Positions 24,119-33,703 of a stretch of 64,000 bases of DNA are shown here, in pieces. Source of the stretch: Rhizobium sp. BK251 (GTDB taxonomy: Bacteria; Pseudomonadota; Alphaproteobacteria; Rhizobiales; Rhizobiaceae). The stretch spans positions 372,001-436,000 of the forward strand of contig NZ_SLUQ01000008.1 in the NCBI RefSeq assembly GCF_004345245.1. The letters are read 5' to 3'. The notes under the pieces were generated by a model. That model was not told where the DNA came from. It made no database searches and saw only the letters and a list, made by a program, of their open reading frames with translations. A program made the translations under genes and the position numbers. The first letter of the stretch is position 1. Each line of letters starts with the position of its first letter.

Positions 24119-25354
24119 CTACAGATTGAGCGTCTGCTCGCGAGCGATATAGGCCCGCTGGCGATCGGTGATGTAATCGCGCACGATGGGTGCTGCGTCG
24201 CGCTTGCGGGAAAGCTGCATGTGGAAGACGAGCTGGCTCCCGGTGCGGAACATCATCTCGGCGCTGATGAGATAGAATTCCCACATCCGCGCGAAGCGCT
24301 CGTCGTACATGGCGATCACCTTGTCGCGGTTCTTCTCGAAGCGCTCGCCCCAATGGGCAAGCGTGGTCGCGTAGTGAACGCGCAGGAACTCCAGGTCCAT
24401 CACCCACAGGCTGTTCTGTTCGACCACCGAAAAGACTTCGGACAGCGCCGGCGAATAAGCGCCGGGGAAGATGTACTTCCGCAGCCAGGCACTCGCCATG
24501 CCGGGCGGGCTCATATGGCCGATCGAATGCAGCACCGCGATCCCGTCGTCGGGCATCAGCGCATTCAGCTTCTTGAAGAACTCGTCGTAGTGATGCACGC
24601 CGACATGCTCGAACATGCCGACGGAAACGATTCGGTCAAAGCTGCCCTCGACATCGCGATAGTCCTTCAGCTCGAAGCGGACGCGATTGGAAAGGCCCGC
24701 TTCCTCGGCCCGTTTCGTCGCGAGTGCCTGCTGCTCCTTCGACAAGGTGACGCCCACGACCTCGACTTTCTCGAGCCCGGCGAGATAAAGCGCGAGATCG
24801 CCCCAGCCGCAGCCGATATCCAGTATCCGCATGGAAGGCTCCAGGCACAGCTTGGCCGCCAGAAGCCTCAGCTTGTTGCGCTGTGCCTGCTCCAGCGTGT
24901 CGCCCGCATCACGAAAATAGGCGCAGGAATAGAGCATGTTGTCGTCGAGAAAGAGTTTGTAGAAGTCGTTGCCGAGGTCATAGTGATGGGCGACGTTCTG
25001 CTGGGCCTGGCCCTTGCGATTGGATTGCTGGCTCTTGCGGAAACGCATCTTCACGGCGCGCAGTATTTTCTGGATAGGGTAGGAGCCAAGCGAAAGCCGG
25101 TTGATCGAGAAGAGCGTCAGGAAGTCGCGCAGCGTCGAACCTTCCTCGAAGCGCATCGTTCCATCCATATAGGCCTCGCCAGCGGCGAGCTCCGCATTGA
25201 AGACCAGGGTCCGGTAGAGTCTCTTGTCCGTCAGCCGCATCGTGACCTGTGGACCGGGCTCGCCGGAAAATACATGCCGCTTCCCGTCGGCGTCGATTAC
25301 GATCAGGCTGCCCTTGCGGATAAAGGATTTCATCATGTGGGAGAGCGGAAACAT
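24119..25354 (-). CDS. cfa: Cyclopropane-fatty-acyl-phospholipid synthase
   Basis: A 411-residue SAM-dependent enzyme with the family marks QQNVAHHYDLGNDFYKLFLDDNMLYSCAYF, the SAM-binding MRILDIGCGWGDLALYLA and the later SVGMFEHVGVHHYDEFF and KYIFPGAYSP. It adds a methylene bridge to unsaturated acyl chains of membrane phospholipids, usually in stationary phase or at low pH. GAGAGGTATTC precedes the ATG. It is divergent from the lpiA-atvA pair, another membrane-lipid modification unit linked to acid tolerance, 247 bp away. Confidence 0.94.
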   Translation of the reverse strand: MFPLSHMMKSFIRKGSLIVIDADGKRHVFSGEPGPQVTMRLTDKRLYRTLVFNAELAAGEAYMDGTMRFEEGSTLRDFLTLFSINRLSLGSYPIQKILRAVKMRFRKSQQSNRKGQAQQNVAHHYDLGNDFYKLFLDDNMLYSCAYFRDAGDTLEQAQRNKLRLLAAKLCLEPSMRILDIGCGWGDLALYLAGLEKVEVVGVTLSKEQQALATKRAEEAGLSNRVRFELKDYRDVEGSFDRIVSVGMFEHVGVHHYDEFFKKLNALMPDDGIAVLHSIGHMSPPGMASAWLRKYIFPGAYSPALSEVFSVVEQNSLWVMDLEFLRVHYATTLAHWGERFEKNRDKVIAMYDERFARMWEFYLISAEMMFRTGSQLVFHMQLSRKRDAAPIVRDYITDRQRAYIAREQTLNL

Positions 25355-25601
25355 GAATACCTCTCGTAGCGGCTGAGGTCCGAGGCCGGACGACGCGGCG
25401 CGATCCTATCATCGACGTTGCAAAATGCTCGGCTAAATTCGCGATGCGCGAGCGCTGCTAAAAATGCCCAAATTGGGAATGATGCAGGCTTCGTCGGGCC
25501 GCTGATCAACATAAATGCATATGATTTCACAATATTGAGTTGTCCAGTTTATCGCAGAGTGCCGCCCGTGAGTGGTCAGTCACAGTTGCAACAGGTAAAA
25601 G

Positions 25602-28211
25602 ATGTCGGTTCCCACAAACGTGGAAGAGAGTGTCGAAGAACTCGCGGAGGATTCCTCTGTGCGCGGGCTGTTTGACCGCTACAAGACCCAGCTGTTCGCC
25701 CTTGTCAGTCTTGTGGTCTTCTGCCTGGTTGCGCTGGCGATATTCCATATGACGACGGAGGTACGCTACGACGACGTGGTGGCGGCGCTCGCCAGCACGC
25801 GGCTGTCAGCCATATTGCTCGCACTGGTCTTCACGGGCCTGAGCTTCGCCGCGCTGATTTTCTACGATCTCAATGCCCTTGAGTTCATCGGCAAGAAGCT
25901 GCCGTTCCCGCATGTGGCGCTCACGGCCTTCAGTGCCTATGCGGTCGGCAATACGGCGGGCTTCGGGGCGCTGAGCGGCGGCGCGATTCGCTACAGGGCC
26001 TATTCGCGCCTCGGGCTCTCGCCAGAGGACATCACCCGCGTCATCGCCTTCGTCACCCTTGCCTTTGGCCTCGGGCTTGCCGTCGTCGCGTCCATTGCGC
26101 TCGTCATCATTGCCGACGAGATCGGCCCGCTCGTCGGCGTCAGCGCGCTCCTGCTGCGCATCGTCGCGATCGCGATCCTTGCGGGGCTGGCGATCGTTAT
26201 GGTCCTCGGTCGTGACGGTCGCAGCATCGCGATCGGGCCGGTGGCGCTGCGTATGCCGGATTCCAAGACCTGGTCGCGCCAGTTCCTGGTGACGGCCTTC
26301 GACATCGCCGCGTCGGCCTCGGTGCTATACGTGCTCCTGCCGCAGACGTCGATCGGCTGGCCGGCCTTTCTCGCGGTCTATGCCATCGCGGTCGGTCTCG
26401 GCGTGCTCAGTCATGTCCCGGCCGGCCTCGGCGTATTCGAGACGGTGATAATCGCCTCGCTCGGCAACGCGGTGAACATCGATGCGGTCCTCGGCTCGCT
26501 GGTCCTCTACCGCGTCATCTATCACGTGCTGCCGCTGCTTCTCGCGGTCCTCATTGTGTCGGGAGCGGAACTCCGCCGCTTCGTGGACCATCCGGCCGCC
26601 TCCAGCGTGCGGCGGATCGGCGCGAGGCTGACACCGCAGCTCCTGTCCACGCTTGCGCTCCTTCTCGGCGTGATGCTGATCTTTTCGAGCGTCACCCCCA
26701 CGCCGGACGAGAACCTGCAGTTCCTTGCCGACTATCTGCCGCTGCCGATCGTCGAGGGCGCCCATTTTCTTGCAAGCCTTTCCGGCCTCGTTCTCGTCGT
26801 CGCCGCGCGCGGCCTTGGCCAGAGGCTCGACGGCGCCTGGTGGGTAGCGGTCGTATCGACGATCGCCGCACTTGCACTCTCGCTGCTCAAGGCCGTTGCC
26901 CTCGTCGAGGCCGCCTTCCTCGCATTCCTCGTCTTCGGCCTGCTCGTCAGTCGTCGCCTCTTCAAGCGTCCGGCCTCGCTTCTCAACCAGCAACTGACCA
27001 CGTCTTGGCTGATGGCGATCGCGGTGATCTGCGTCGGCGCCGTGGTCATCCTGCTGTTCGTCTATCGTGACGTCGAGTACAGCAGCGAGCTGTGGTGGCA
27101 GTTCGAATTCGCTGCCGAGGCGCCTCGCGGCCTGCGCGCCATTCTTGGCATTGCCATCCTGTCCTCGGCCATTGCCGCCTTCAGTCTGCTGCGTCCTGCG
27201 TCGATCACGCCGGCACCGCTCACGGACGAGTCCCTGGATCGCGCTGTCGCGATCGCCGAGAAGCAGGGTGTGGCCGACGCAAATCTCGTGCGGATGGGCG
27301 ACAAGCGCGTCATGTTCTCGGAGGATGGCGAGGCCTACATCATGTACGGCAAGCAGGGCCGCTCCTGGATCGCGCTCTTCGACCCGGTCGGCGCCCGCCA
27401 TTCGGTGCCCGAGCTCGTCTGGCGCTTCGTGGAAGCCGCACGCGCTGCCGGCTGCCGGGCGGTCTTCTACCAGATTTCGCCGGCGCTGCTTTCCCATTGC
27501 GCCGATGCGGGGCTCAGGGCCTTCAGGCTCGGCGAACTCGCGATCGTTGACCTCAAGCATTTCGAACTCAAGGGCGGCAAGTGGGCCAATCTGCGCCAGA
27601 CGGCGAGCCGGGCCCAGCGCGACGGGCTGGAGTTCTCGGTGATCGAGCCCGCCGACGTGCCGCGGTTCATGGATGACCTCGCCACCGTTTCCAACGCATG
27701 GCTGGCCGATCACAATGCCAAGGAGAAGGGTTTTTCCCTCGGGGCCTTCGATCCGGACTATATCGCCTCGCAGCCGGTCGCGGTGCTGCGCAAGGATGGG
27801 GAGATCGTCGCCTTCGCCAACATCCTCATCACCGAGACGAAGGAGGAGGGGTCGGTCGACCTCATGCGCTTCTCGCCGAATGCGCCTAAGGGCTCGATGG
27901 ACTTCCTGTTCGTCCAGATCATGGAATATCTGCGGGCCGCCGGCTTTGCACAGTTCAACCTCGGTATGGCGCCACTCTCGGGCATGTCAAAGCGTGAATC
28001 CGCTCCGGTGTGGGACCAGATCGGTGGTACGGTCTTCGAGCACGGCGAGCGCTTCTACAATTTCAAGGGCCTCAGGGCCTTCAAGTCAAAGTTCCACCCC
28101 CATTGGCAGCCGCGCTATCTTGCGGTGTCAGGAGGCGGAAATCCGATGATCGCGTTGATGGATGCGACGCTGCTCATCGGGGGAGGATTGAGAGGAGTGG
28201 TCAGGAAATGA
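25602..28211 (+). CDS. lpiA: Lysyl-phosphatidylglycerol synthase/flippase (LpiA/MprF)
   Basis: An 869-residue MprF-type protein. The first ~530 residues are about 14 membrane helices (the flippase half; YAVGNTAGFGALSGGAIRYRAYS is characteristic). The C-terminal ~300 residues are the cytoplasmic DUF2156 aminoacyl-transferase (YIMYGKQGRSWIALFDPVG, EKGFSLGAFDPDY, EEGSVDLMRFSPNAPKGSMDFLF). It moves lysine from Lys-tRNA to phosphatidylglycerol, lowering membrane charge and raising resistance to acid and cationic peptides. AGGTAAAAG precedes the ATG. The next gene overlaps by ATGA. In rhizobia the pair is called lpiA-atvA and is induced at low pH; induction here is inferred. Confidence 0.94.
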   Translation: MSVPTNVEESVEELAEDSSVRGLFDRYKTQLFALVSLVVFCLVALAIFHMTTEVRYDDVVAALASTRLSAILLALVFTGLSFAALIFYDLNALEFIGKKLPFPHVALTAFSAYAVGNTAGFGALSGGAIRYRAYSRLGLSPEDITRVIAFVTLAFGLGLAVVASIALVIIADEIGPLVGVSALLLRIVAIAILAGLAIVMVLGRDGRSIAIGPVALRMPDSKTWSRQFLVTAFDIAASASVLYVLLPQTSIGWPAFLAVYAIAVGLGVLSHVPAGLGVFETVIIASLGNAVNIDAVLGSLVLYRVIYHVLPLLLAVLIVSGAELRRFVDHPAASSVRRIGARLTPQLLSTLALLLGVMLIFSSVTPTPDENLQFLADYLPLPIVEGAHFLASLSGLVLVVAARGLGQRLDGAWWVAVVSTIAALALSLLKAVALVEAAFLAFLVFGLLVSRRLFKRPASLLNQQLTTSWLMAIAVICVGAVVILLFVYRDVEYSSELWWQFEFAAEAPRGLRAILGIAILSSAIAAFSLLRPASITPAPLTDESLDRAVAIAEKQGVADANLVRMGDKRVMFSEDGEAYIMYGKQGRSWIALFDPVGARHSVPELVWRFVEAARAAGCRAVFYQISPALLSHCADAGLRAFRLGELAIVDLKHFELKGGKWANLRQTASRAQRDGLEFSVIEPADVPRFMDDLATVSNAWLADHNAKEKGFSLGAFDPDYIASQPVAVLRKDGEIVAFANILITETKEEGSVDLMRFSPNAPKGSMDFLFVQIMEYLRAAGFAQFNLGMAPLSGMSKRESAPVWDQIGGTVFEHGERFYNFKGLRAFKSKFHPHWQPRYLAVSGGGNPMIALMDATLLIGGGLRGVVRK

Positions 28212-29590
28212 TCAGAAATATTGCCTTGGCGTCAGCGTGTCTGCTGGGCCTGTCCGGGTTCTTCGTCACCGCTGCGGGGCAGGATGCCCCGAAGTTCGAT
28301 ACGGGCCTGATCCCGTCTCCGCACATCCTGCTGCCTGAGGGCGATGTCAAGGCTGCGGTATTTCTCATTTCCGACGCTGCCGGCTGGGGCGCGCAGGACG
28401 ATGAAGAGGCAAAGCATCTCGTTTCCGAGGGCTCCGTCGTTGTGGGGATCGATCTCCCATCCTATCTGACAGCCCTCAGGAACTATGACGTCAGCCAGAA
28501 TGACGGCTGCATCTATCTCGTCTCCGACATCGAATCGCTGAGCCAGCAGGTGCAGCGCGCTGCAGGCAACAGCGCCTACCACCTGCCGATCATCGCCGGC
28601 ATCGGCGAGGGCGGTGCGCTGGCACTCGCCATCGCGGCCCAGACGCCAGACGCCACGATCGGGCAGACGCTCGCCGTCAATCCCGCCGTGGGGATTCCGC
28701 TCACCAAGCAGCTCTGCACGCCCGCCGCCAAGCAGGCTGTCGGCGATCGCATGGTCTACGGCCTGACGGATGGCGCCTTGCCGGACCCGATCGTCGTGGT
28801 CTTCACCTCGGATGCTGCCAAGGATGCCCGCGACCATGTCGAGGCCCTGAACAAGGCCCATCCGGACATCGATATCCGCGATTCCAGCGACGATGCGCAG
28901 ACCACGCTTTCCGACACGCTCGACGACATGATCTCGGCGTCCGCAAGTTCGGACAATCCGCTAGGCCTGCCTCTTTCCATCCTGGAAGCGACGCCTGCCT
29001 TCGACACCATGGCCGTGGTCTATTCGGGTGACGGCGGCTGGCGCGACATCGACAAGGAGGTAGGTGCAGCCCTGCAGGCCCAGGGAATCCCGGTCATCGG
29101 GGTGGATTCGCTCCACTATTTCTGGTCGGAGCGCAAGCCGCAGGAGACAGCTGACGACCTCACGAAGATCATCGATTTCTACCGCAAGCAATGGAAGGTT
29201 CGACACGTGCTTCTCATCGGTTACTCCTTCGGCGCCGATGTCCTGCCCGCCACCTACAACCTGCTGAAGCCGAACGCCCGCGACGCGGTCATGCAAATAT
29301 CGCTGCTTTCGCTTTCCCATGAGGTCGACTACGAGATTTCGGTCGCCGGCTGGCTGGGCGCAAAGACATCCGGCGAAGGCGGCGATCCGGTGAAGGATCT
29401 CAAGACCATCGATCCGAAGCTCGTCCAGTGCATCTATGGCAAGGACGACGACGAGGAGAGCGCCTGCCCGGCGCTGCAGGGGACCGGTGCCGATGTCATC
29501 GCGCTCGACGGCGACCACCACTTCGACGAGAACTACGAAGGGCTCACGAAGCAGATCGTCGACGGATTGAAGGCACGGCTGAAGAGCTGA
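28208..29590 (+). CDS. atvA: AcvB/AtvA (VirJ-like) periplasmic lysyl-PG hydrolase
   Basis: A 460-residue exported protein with signal peptide (residues 1-24) and two VirJ-like halves. The second half is an alpha/beta hydrolase with a nucleophile elbow GYSFGADVLP and a C-terminal histidine region (ALDGDHHFDEN). Agrobacterium AcvB is reported to hydrolyse lysyl-phosphatidylglycerol and is needed for virulence and acid tolerance. The ATG overlaps the stop of lpiA (ATGA) with AGGAGTGGTCAGGAA upstream, so synthase and hydrolase are co-translated. The longer frame reaching back to 28010 lies within lpiA and is rejected. Confidence 0.93.
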   Translation: MIRNIALASACLLGLSGFFVTAAGQDAPKFDTGLIPSPHILLPEGDVKAAVFLISDAAGWGAQDDEEAKHLVSEGSVVVGIDLPSYLTALRNYDVSQNDGCIYLVSDIESLSQQVQRAAGNSAYHLPIIAGIGEGGALALAIAAQTPDATIGQTLAVNPAVGIPLTKQLCTPAAKQAVGDRMVYGLTDGALPDPIVVVFTSDAAKDARDHVEALNKAHPDIDIRDSSDDAQTTLSDTLDDMISASASSDNPLGLPLSILEATPAFDTMAVVYSGDGGWRDIDKEVGAALQAQGIPVIGVDSLHYFWSERKPQETADDLTKIIDFYRKQWKVRHVLLIGYSFGADVLPATYNLLKPNARDAVMQISLLSLSHEVDYEISVAGWLGAKTSGEGGDPVKDLKTIDPKLVQCIYGKDDDEESACPALQGTGADVIALDGDHHFDENYEGLTKQIVDGLKARLKS

Positions 29591-29599
29591 GGACAAATG

Positions 29600-29629
29600 T
29601 CCGGGCGCCTGGTCGAACCGACGCCCGGA
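29600..29629. terminator. Hairpin between convergent atvA and FAD oxidase genes
   Basis: An 8-bp stem TCCGGGCG/CGCCCGGA (29600-29607, 29622-29629) without a clear T-run. It is placed to stop both convergent transcripts. Confidence 0.45.
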
Positions 29630-29645
29630 GCTCTCGCCGGGAAGG

Positions 29646-31085
29646 CTATGCCGCGCGCACTTCTGCGAGCGGCTTCACGTTCTGGTTCATCCGGAAGAGG
29701 TTCTTCGGGTCATAGCGCAGCTTGACCTCCGTGAGCCGCTTGTAGTTGGCGCCATAGGCGCTTTCGACGCGGTCTGTTTCGTCCTCCGGCATGAAGTTGA
29801 TGTAGGCCGTACCGATCGCGTGCGGCTTCGTCTTTTCGAAGAGATCACGCGCCCAGCCTATGCAGGTGCTGTCCATCGAGGCCTCGCGCCAGCGGGCGTG
29901 CACGTTCATGACGAAATGCGAACTGCGTTGCGGAAATGCAGTCGCCTCGGTCGGCACCCGGCCGGCCGCGCCGCCGACATGGCCGATGAAGACCTCGCAT
30001 TCCGGACCAGGAAGCTTGCGGATCGAATCGGTGAGCACGCCGATCGCCGCATCCGTCAGTGCCGAAAAGTCCTGGCTCTTCCAGTAGTTGCGCGCACCGG
30101 GCGTCAGCAGCGGATCGAATGCCTGCTGCCAGGCAGCAAAAGGCGCCGGGGCGACGACATCGGCGATGGGCCTTCCTATGCCGCGCAATGCAGCTGTCGC
30201 CTTCTCGCCGGCCGCGAGATCACCGCAATAGCACATGGCCAGCACCAGGATTTCGCGGCCGTGCCATTCGGCCGGAAGGAAGGGCAGGGGCGGCGCCTGT
30301 CGCATGACCACCCAGCAGGTCAGTTCGTCGGGCGCATTTTCGAGCGCCTGCCGATATTCCTTGAGCACCTTTTCGGCATCCGCGAAGGGATGCACGACGA
30401 GGCCGGCGAGAACGTCGTGATTGAGCTCGTGGAGGCGGAATTCGAAGGAGGTGACGACACCGAAATTGCCGCCGCCGCCGCGCAGCGCCCAGAAGAGATC
30501 GGGCCTTTCCGTCTCGCTTGCGCGCACCAGCTCACCATCGGCGGTGACGACATCAACTGATATCAGGTTGTCGATCGTCAGCCCGAACTTGCGCGTGGTC
30601 CAGCCGAAGCCGCCACCGAGCGTGAGGCCTGCGATCCCCGTCGTCGAATTGATGCCCGTGGGCAGTACCAGCCCGAATGCCTGCGTCTCCTTGTCGACGT
30701 CGGCGAGTGTCGCGCCGGGTTCCACCCGCGCCCTGCGGGTATGGTGGTCGACCCTGACTGACTTCATCGCTGAAAGGTCGATGGTGACGCCGCCGTTGCA
30801 GATAGCGTTGCCGGCGATCCCGTGTCCGCCGCCGCGCACTGAAACGAGCAGGCTGTTGTCTCTTGCGAAGCGCACTGCGGCGATGACGTCGGCCGCGCCC
30901 GCGCAGCGCACGATAAGGCCGGGACGCCGATCAATCATGCCGTTCCAGATGGCGCGCGTTTCGTCGTATCCGGCGTCGCTGCCGGTCAGAAGACTGCCAC
31001 GCAAGCCCGCGGCCAGCGCCTCGATCGCCGAGCCTGCTATAGCAGCCTGCCCCTGCTGCAAGGTCGTGAGGTTCAGATTGTCCAT
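29646..31085 (-). CDS. FAD-binding oxidoreductase of the berberine bridge enzyme type
   Basis: A 479-residue flavoprotein of the PCMH/BBE class. It has VSVRGGGHGIAGNA, whose histidine usually carries covalent FAD, then LTLGGGFGWTTRKFGLTIDN and the C-terminal BBE motif (NLFRMNQNVKP). Family members oxidise alcohols, sugars or amines, such as 6-hydroxynicotine. No second covalent cysteine is evident. GGAGGAGAGCGATC precedes the ATG at 31085, so the longer frame is rejected. No signal peptide is present. The substrate is unknown and neighbours give no hint. Confidence 0.9.
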   Translation of the reverse strand: MDNLNLTTLQQGQAAIAGSAIEALAAGLRGSLLTGSDAGYDETRAIWNGMIDRRPGLIVRCAGAADVIAAVRFARDNSLLVSVRGGGHGIAGNAICNGGVTIDLSAMKSVRVDHHTRRARVEPGATLADVDKETQAFGLVLPTGINSTTGIAGLTLGGGFGWTTRKFGLTIDNLISVDVVTADGELVRASETERPDLFWALRGGGGNFGVVTSFEFRLHELNHDVLAGLVVHPFADAEKVLKEYRQALENAPDELTCWVVMRQAPPLPFLPAEWHGREILVLAMCYCGDLAAGEKATAALRGIGRPIADVVAPAPFAAWQQAFDPLLTPGARNYWKSQDFSALTDAAIGVLTDSIRKLPGPECEVFIGHVGGAAGRVPTEATAFPQRSSHFVMNVHARWREASMDSTCIGWARDLFEKTKPHAIGTAYINFMPEDETDRVESAYGANYKRLTEVKLRYDPKNLFRMNQNVKPLAEVRAA

Positions 31086-31244
31086 GATCGCTCTCCTCCC
31101 CGGCAGGGTCCTGTCCCGCCGCCGCGGCATTTTGCTCCTGTCGTTATTCATTAACAAGCGATCACTAATGGATGGCGATGCGGCATTTCCGTGCGGTGGC
31201 TTGCGCTGGCGAGGACGGGACCCTTATGTTCACACGATTGTGGA

Positions 31245-31850
31245 ATGAACTCGAAAGCCGCCATGACGCCGAAGGAACTGAAAGCCCAATACCGCAATGA
31301 GCGTCTCGCGCTACGCGACGCCCTTTCGCCGGAAGAGCGGATCGAGAAGAGCATGGCGATGGCCGACCATGCAGGTGAGACCGTTGCATTCGAGCCGGGC
31401 ACGATCGTCTCGGGCTTCCTGCCGATCCGGTCGGAAGCCGACATAAGGCCCCTGATGGCGCGGCTGCGCGCTCGCGGCGCACGCCTTTGCGTCCCGGCGA
31501 TCCTCGATAAGGAGAGGATCGTCTTCCGCGAGCTGGTGCCGGGCGTGCCGCTGGTGAACACCGGTTTCGGCACTGCCGGGCCGGGTCCGGATGCGGCCGT
31601 GCTCGATCCCGAACTCATGCTGGTTCCGCTTTCCGCCTTCGACGCGAGGGGCCACCGCATCGGCTACGGCGCCGGCCACTACGACCGCGCGATCGACCGC
31701 TTGCGCCAAAAAGGGCTGCATCCGCGGCTGATTGGCATTGCCTTCGACTGCCAGGAAGTGGCACATGTGCCCGCTGAGCCGCACGATGTCAGCGTCGATG
31801 CCGTCCTCACGGAAAGCGGCCTGCGTTACTTTGCCTCGTGGATTGGATAG
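31245..31850 (+). CDS. 5-formyltetrahydrofolate cyclo-ligase
   Basis: About 201 residues of the 5-FCL/MTHFS family: ATP-site basic residues near the start (KAQYRNERLALRD), ISGFLPI-like VSGFLPIRSEADIRPLM, and the C-terminal signature GHRIGYGAGHYDR. It converts 5-formyl- to 5,10-methenyl-tetrahydrofolate. The start is either 31245 or 31263; neither has a strong ribosome binding site. In many bacteria this gene follows 6S RNA directly (ssrS-ygfA), but here 9 kb of other genes intervene. It is followed 3 bp later by the YmdB-type gene. Confidence 0.92.
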   Translation: MNSKAAMTPKELKAQYRNERLALRDALSPEERIEKSMAMADHAGETVAFEPGTIVSGFLPIRSEADIRPLMARLRARGARLCVPAILDKERIVFRELVPGVPLVNTGFGTAGPGPDAAVLDPELMLVPLSAFDARGHRIGYGAGHYDRAIDRLRQKGLHPRLIGIAFDCQEVAHVPAEPHDVSVDAVLTESGLRYFASWIG

Positions 31851-31853
31851 TGA

Positions 31854-32678
31854 ATGCGTCTGCTTTTTCTGGGTGACATGGTCGGCAAGACAGGACGGAC
31901 GGCGGTCTGGGACCGGCTCCCGGGCTTGGTTTCTGACCTGAAGCTCGATTTCGTCATCGTCAACGGCGAGAATGCCGCCGGCGGTTTTGGCATCACCGAG
32001 GATATCTTCCTCGAGACGATCAACGCCGGTGCCGATGTCGTCACCACCGGCAATCATGTCTGGGACCAGAAGGACGCCGTTGCATTCGCTGGCCGCCACG
32101 ACCAGTTCCTGCGACCGGCAAACTATCCGGCGGGAACGCCCGGACGTGGCTCCGGGCTCTACTATGCGCGAAACGGTGCACGCATCCTGGTCGCGAACAT
32201 CATGGGGCGCGTCTTCATGCATCCCGAACTTGATGATCCGTTCAAGTCGGCGGAGGCCATTCTCGACGCCTGCCCGCTGAAGACCGAGGCCGACGCCATC
32301 GTCTTCGATTTCCATGCGGAAGCCACCAGCGAGAAGCAGTGCTTCGGTCATTTCGTGGATGGCAGGGCAAGCTTCGTCGTCGGTACGCATACCCATGTGC
32401 CGACGGCCGATTGCCAGATCCTGAACGGCGGCACGGCCTACATGTCGGATGCCGGCATGTGCGGCGACTACGACAGCTCGCTCGGCATGGACAAGGAGGA
32501 GCCGCTCAACCGGTTCATTTCCAAGGTACCCAAGGGACGCATGGAGGCTTCCACAGGACCGGCGACGATCTGCGGCGTCGGCGTCGAGATATCCGATGCG
32601 ACCGGTCTTGCCGAAAAGGTCGCTCCGCTGCGGCTCGGTCCGCGCCTTTCGGAAACCATTCCGGAGTTCTGGCGCTGA
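31854..32678 (+). CDS. YmdB-family metallophosphoesterase
   Basis: A 274-residue protein starting MRLLFLGDMVGKTGRTAVWDRLP. It has the metal-binding set GDMVG, NGENAAGGFG, TTGNHVWD, FDFHAEATSE and VVGTHTHVPTAD that defines the YmdB family (TIGR00282). Bacillus YmdB hydrolyses 2',3'-cyclic nucleotides and affects biofilm genes; the role in alphaproteobacteria is not settled. It begins 3 bp after the cyclo-ligase stop, so the two are cotranscribed. This gene pair is conserved in rhizobia. Confidence 0.93.
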   Translation: MRLLFLGDMVGKTGRTAVWDRLPGLVSDLKLDFVIVNGENAAGGFGITEDIFLETINAGADVVTTGNHVWDQKDAVAFAGRHDQFLRPANYPAGTPGRGSGLYYARNGARILVANIMGRVFMHPELDDPFKSAEAILDACPLKTEADAIVFDFHAEATSEKQCFGHFVDGRASFVVGTHTHVPTADCQILNGGTAYMSDAGMCGDYDSSLGMDKEEPLNRFISKVPKGRMEASTGPATICGVGVEISDATGLAEKVAPLRLGPRLSETIPEFWR

Positions 32679-32809
32679 CAGCCATTGCCTGCCTTGTAGG
32701 CAGTGTCAGGCAATGACGGAAATGTGAGCGGATGGCGAAAGTTTCGCCCTAGACCTGCTGGGGACCGTGCCGCATCCTCGCGCAAACGTGAAGCGCCGGG
32801 AGGGGTGGC

Positions 32810-33646
32810 ATGACGCCGCGATATCTTTTCCTCGCCATCTCATGCCTTGTGGTCTCACCCGGCCTGTCATGGGCGCAGGAAGTACGTCCGCCCGTCAGCC
32901 AGTGCCAGCTGGTCGCAGAGAACATCCCGCACGCGACATATGCAAGCTTCTCGGGTCCCGCTCCCCTGCTGGCCGCCACCTCCGAGGAGGAGGACGTCAC
33001 GATCACCTATCTCGGTCATTCGACCTTCAACATCGTCACACCGCTGGGCGTTTCCATTGCGACGGACTACAACGGCTGGTACAGGCCGGCGACGACGCCC
33101 GACGTCGTGACGATGAACAAGGCGCATCAGACCCATTTCACGCTGACGCCGGACCCGGGGATCAAGCATGTGCTCCACGGGTGGAGCGATGTTCCCGGCG
33201 AAAAGGCCGACATCGATCTCGTCATCGGCGATACCTACATTCGCAACGTGACCACCGATATCCGCTTCAGCTACGGCATCGGCGGTTCGAGCGAGGACGG
33301 CAATTCCATCTTCATCTTCGAGGTGGCGGGGCTCTGCATCGGCCATCTCGGCCACCTGCACTACGAGCTGACCGACAGCCACTATGCCGAGATCGGTCGC
33401 CTCGACATCGTGATGGTGCCGGTGGATGGCGGACTTACGATGGGTGCCGACAGCATGAGCAGGGTCATCAAGCGCCTGCGCTCGGCCCTCATCCTGCCGA
33501 TGCATCGCCCGGGGCCGCCGGTGCGCGCGTTCGTCGGCATGTTTGGAAGCGATTTCGACGTCGGCTACGCGCCGACCGACAGCATTACCGTGTCAATGCG
33601 GAGCCTGCCGAAGAAACCGCTGATCTATGTTCTGAAGGGCCTCTGA
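32810..33646 (+). CDS. Exported MBL-fold hydrolase (UlaG-like)
   Basis: A 278-residue protein with a signal peptide (MTPRYLFLAISCLVVSPGLSWA) followed by a metallo-beta-lactamase-type fold of the UlaG/COG2220 kind. ITYLGHSTFNIVTPLGVSIATDY is the usual entry strand, CIGHLGHLHYELTD holds the metal histidines and LPMHRP comes near the end. The usual T-H-x-H-x-D-H motif is not clear: the region reads MNKAHQTHFTLTPD, so metal binding may be reduced. GGGAGGGGTGGC precedes the ATG. A two-arm hairpin terminator follows. The substrate is unknown. Confidence 0.8.
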   Translation: MTPRYLFLAISCLVVSPGLSWAQEVRPPVSQCQLVAENIPHATYASFSGPAPLLAATSEEEDVTITYLGHSTFNIVTPLGVSIATDYNGWYRPATTPDVVTMNKAHQTHFTLTPDPGIKHVLHGWSDVPGEKADIDLVIGDTYIRNVTTDIRFSYGIGGSSEDGNSIFIFEVAGLCIGHLGHLHYELTDSHYAEIGRLDIVMVPVDGGLTMGADSMSRVIKRLRSALILPMHRPGPPVRAFVGMFGSDFDVGYAPTDSITVSMRSLPKKPLIYVLKGL

Positions 33647-33661
33647 GGCCGTTCGGACCAG

Positions 33662-33695
33662 ATGCCCGGGCGGCCCTCTCCCTACGCCCGGGCAT
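33662..33695. terminator. Bidirectional terminator hairpin between convergent genes
   Basis: A perfect 11-bp stem ATGCCCGGGCG/CGCCCGGGCAT (33662-33672, 33685-33695). It lies between the convergent MBL-fold and PNPOx-like genes; T-runs are short on both sides. Confidence 0.6.
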
Positions 33696-33703
33696 TCTCG
33701 CCG

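Noticed and set aside
28010..28207. Extended N-terminus of AtvA
   Set aside because: It lies wholly inside lpiA; the ATG at 28208 has a good ribosome binding site and begins a signal peptide.
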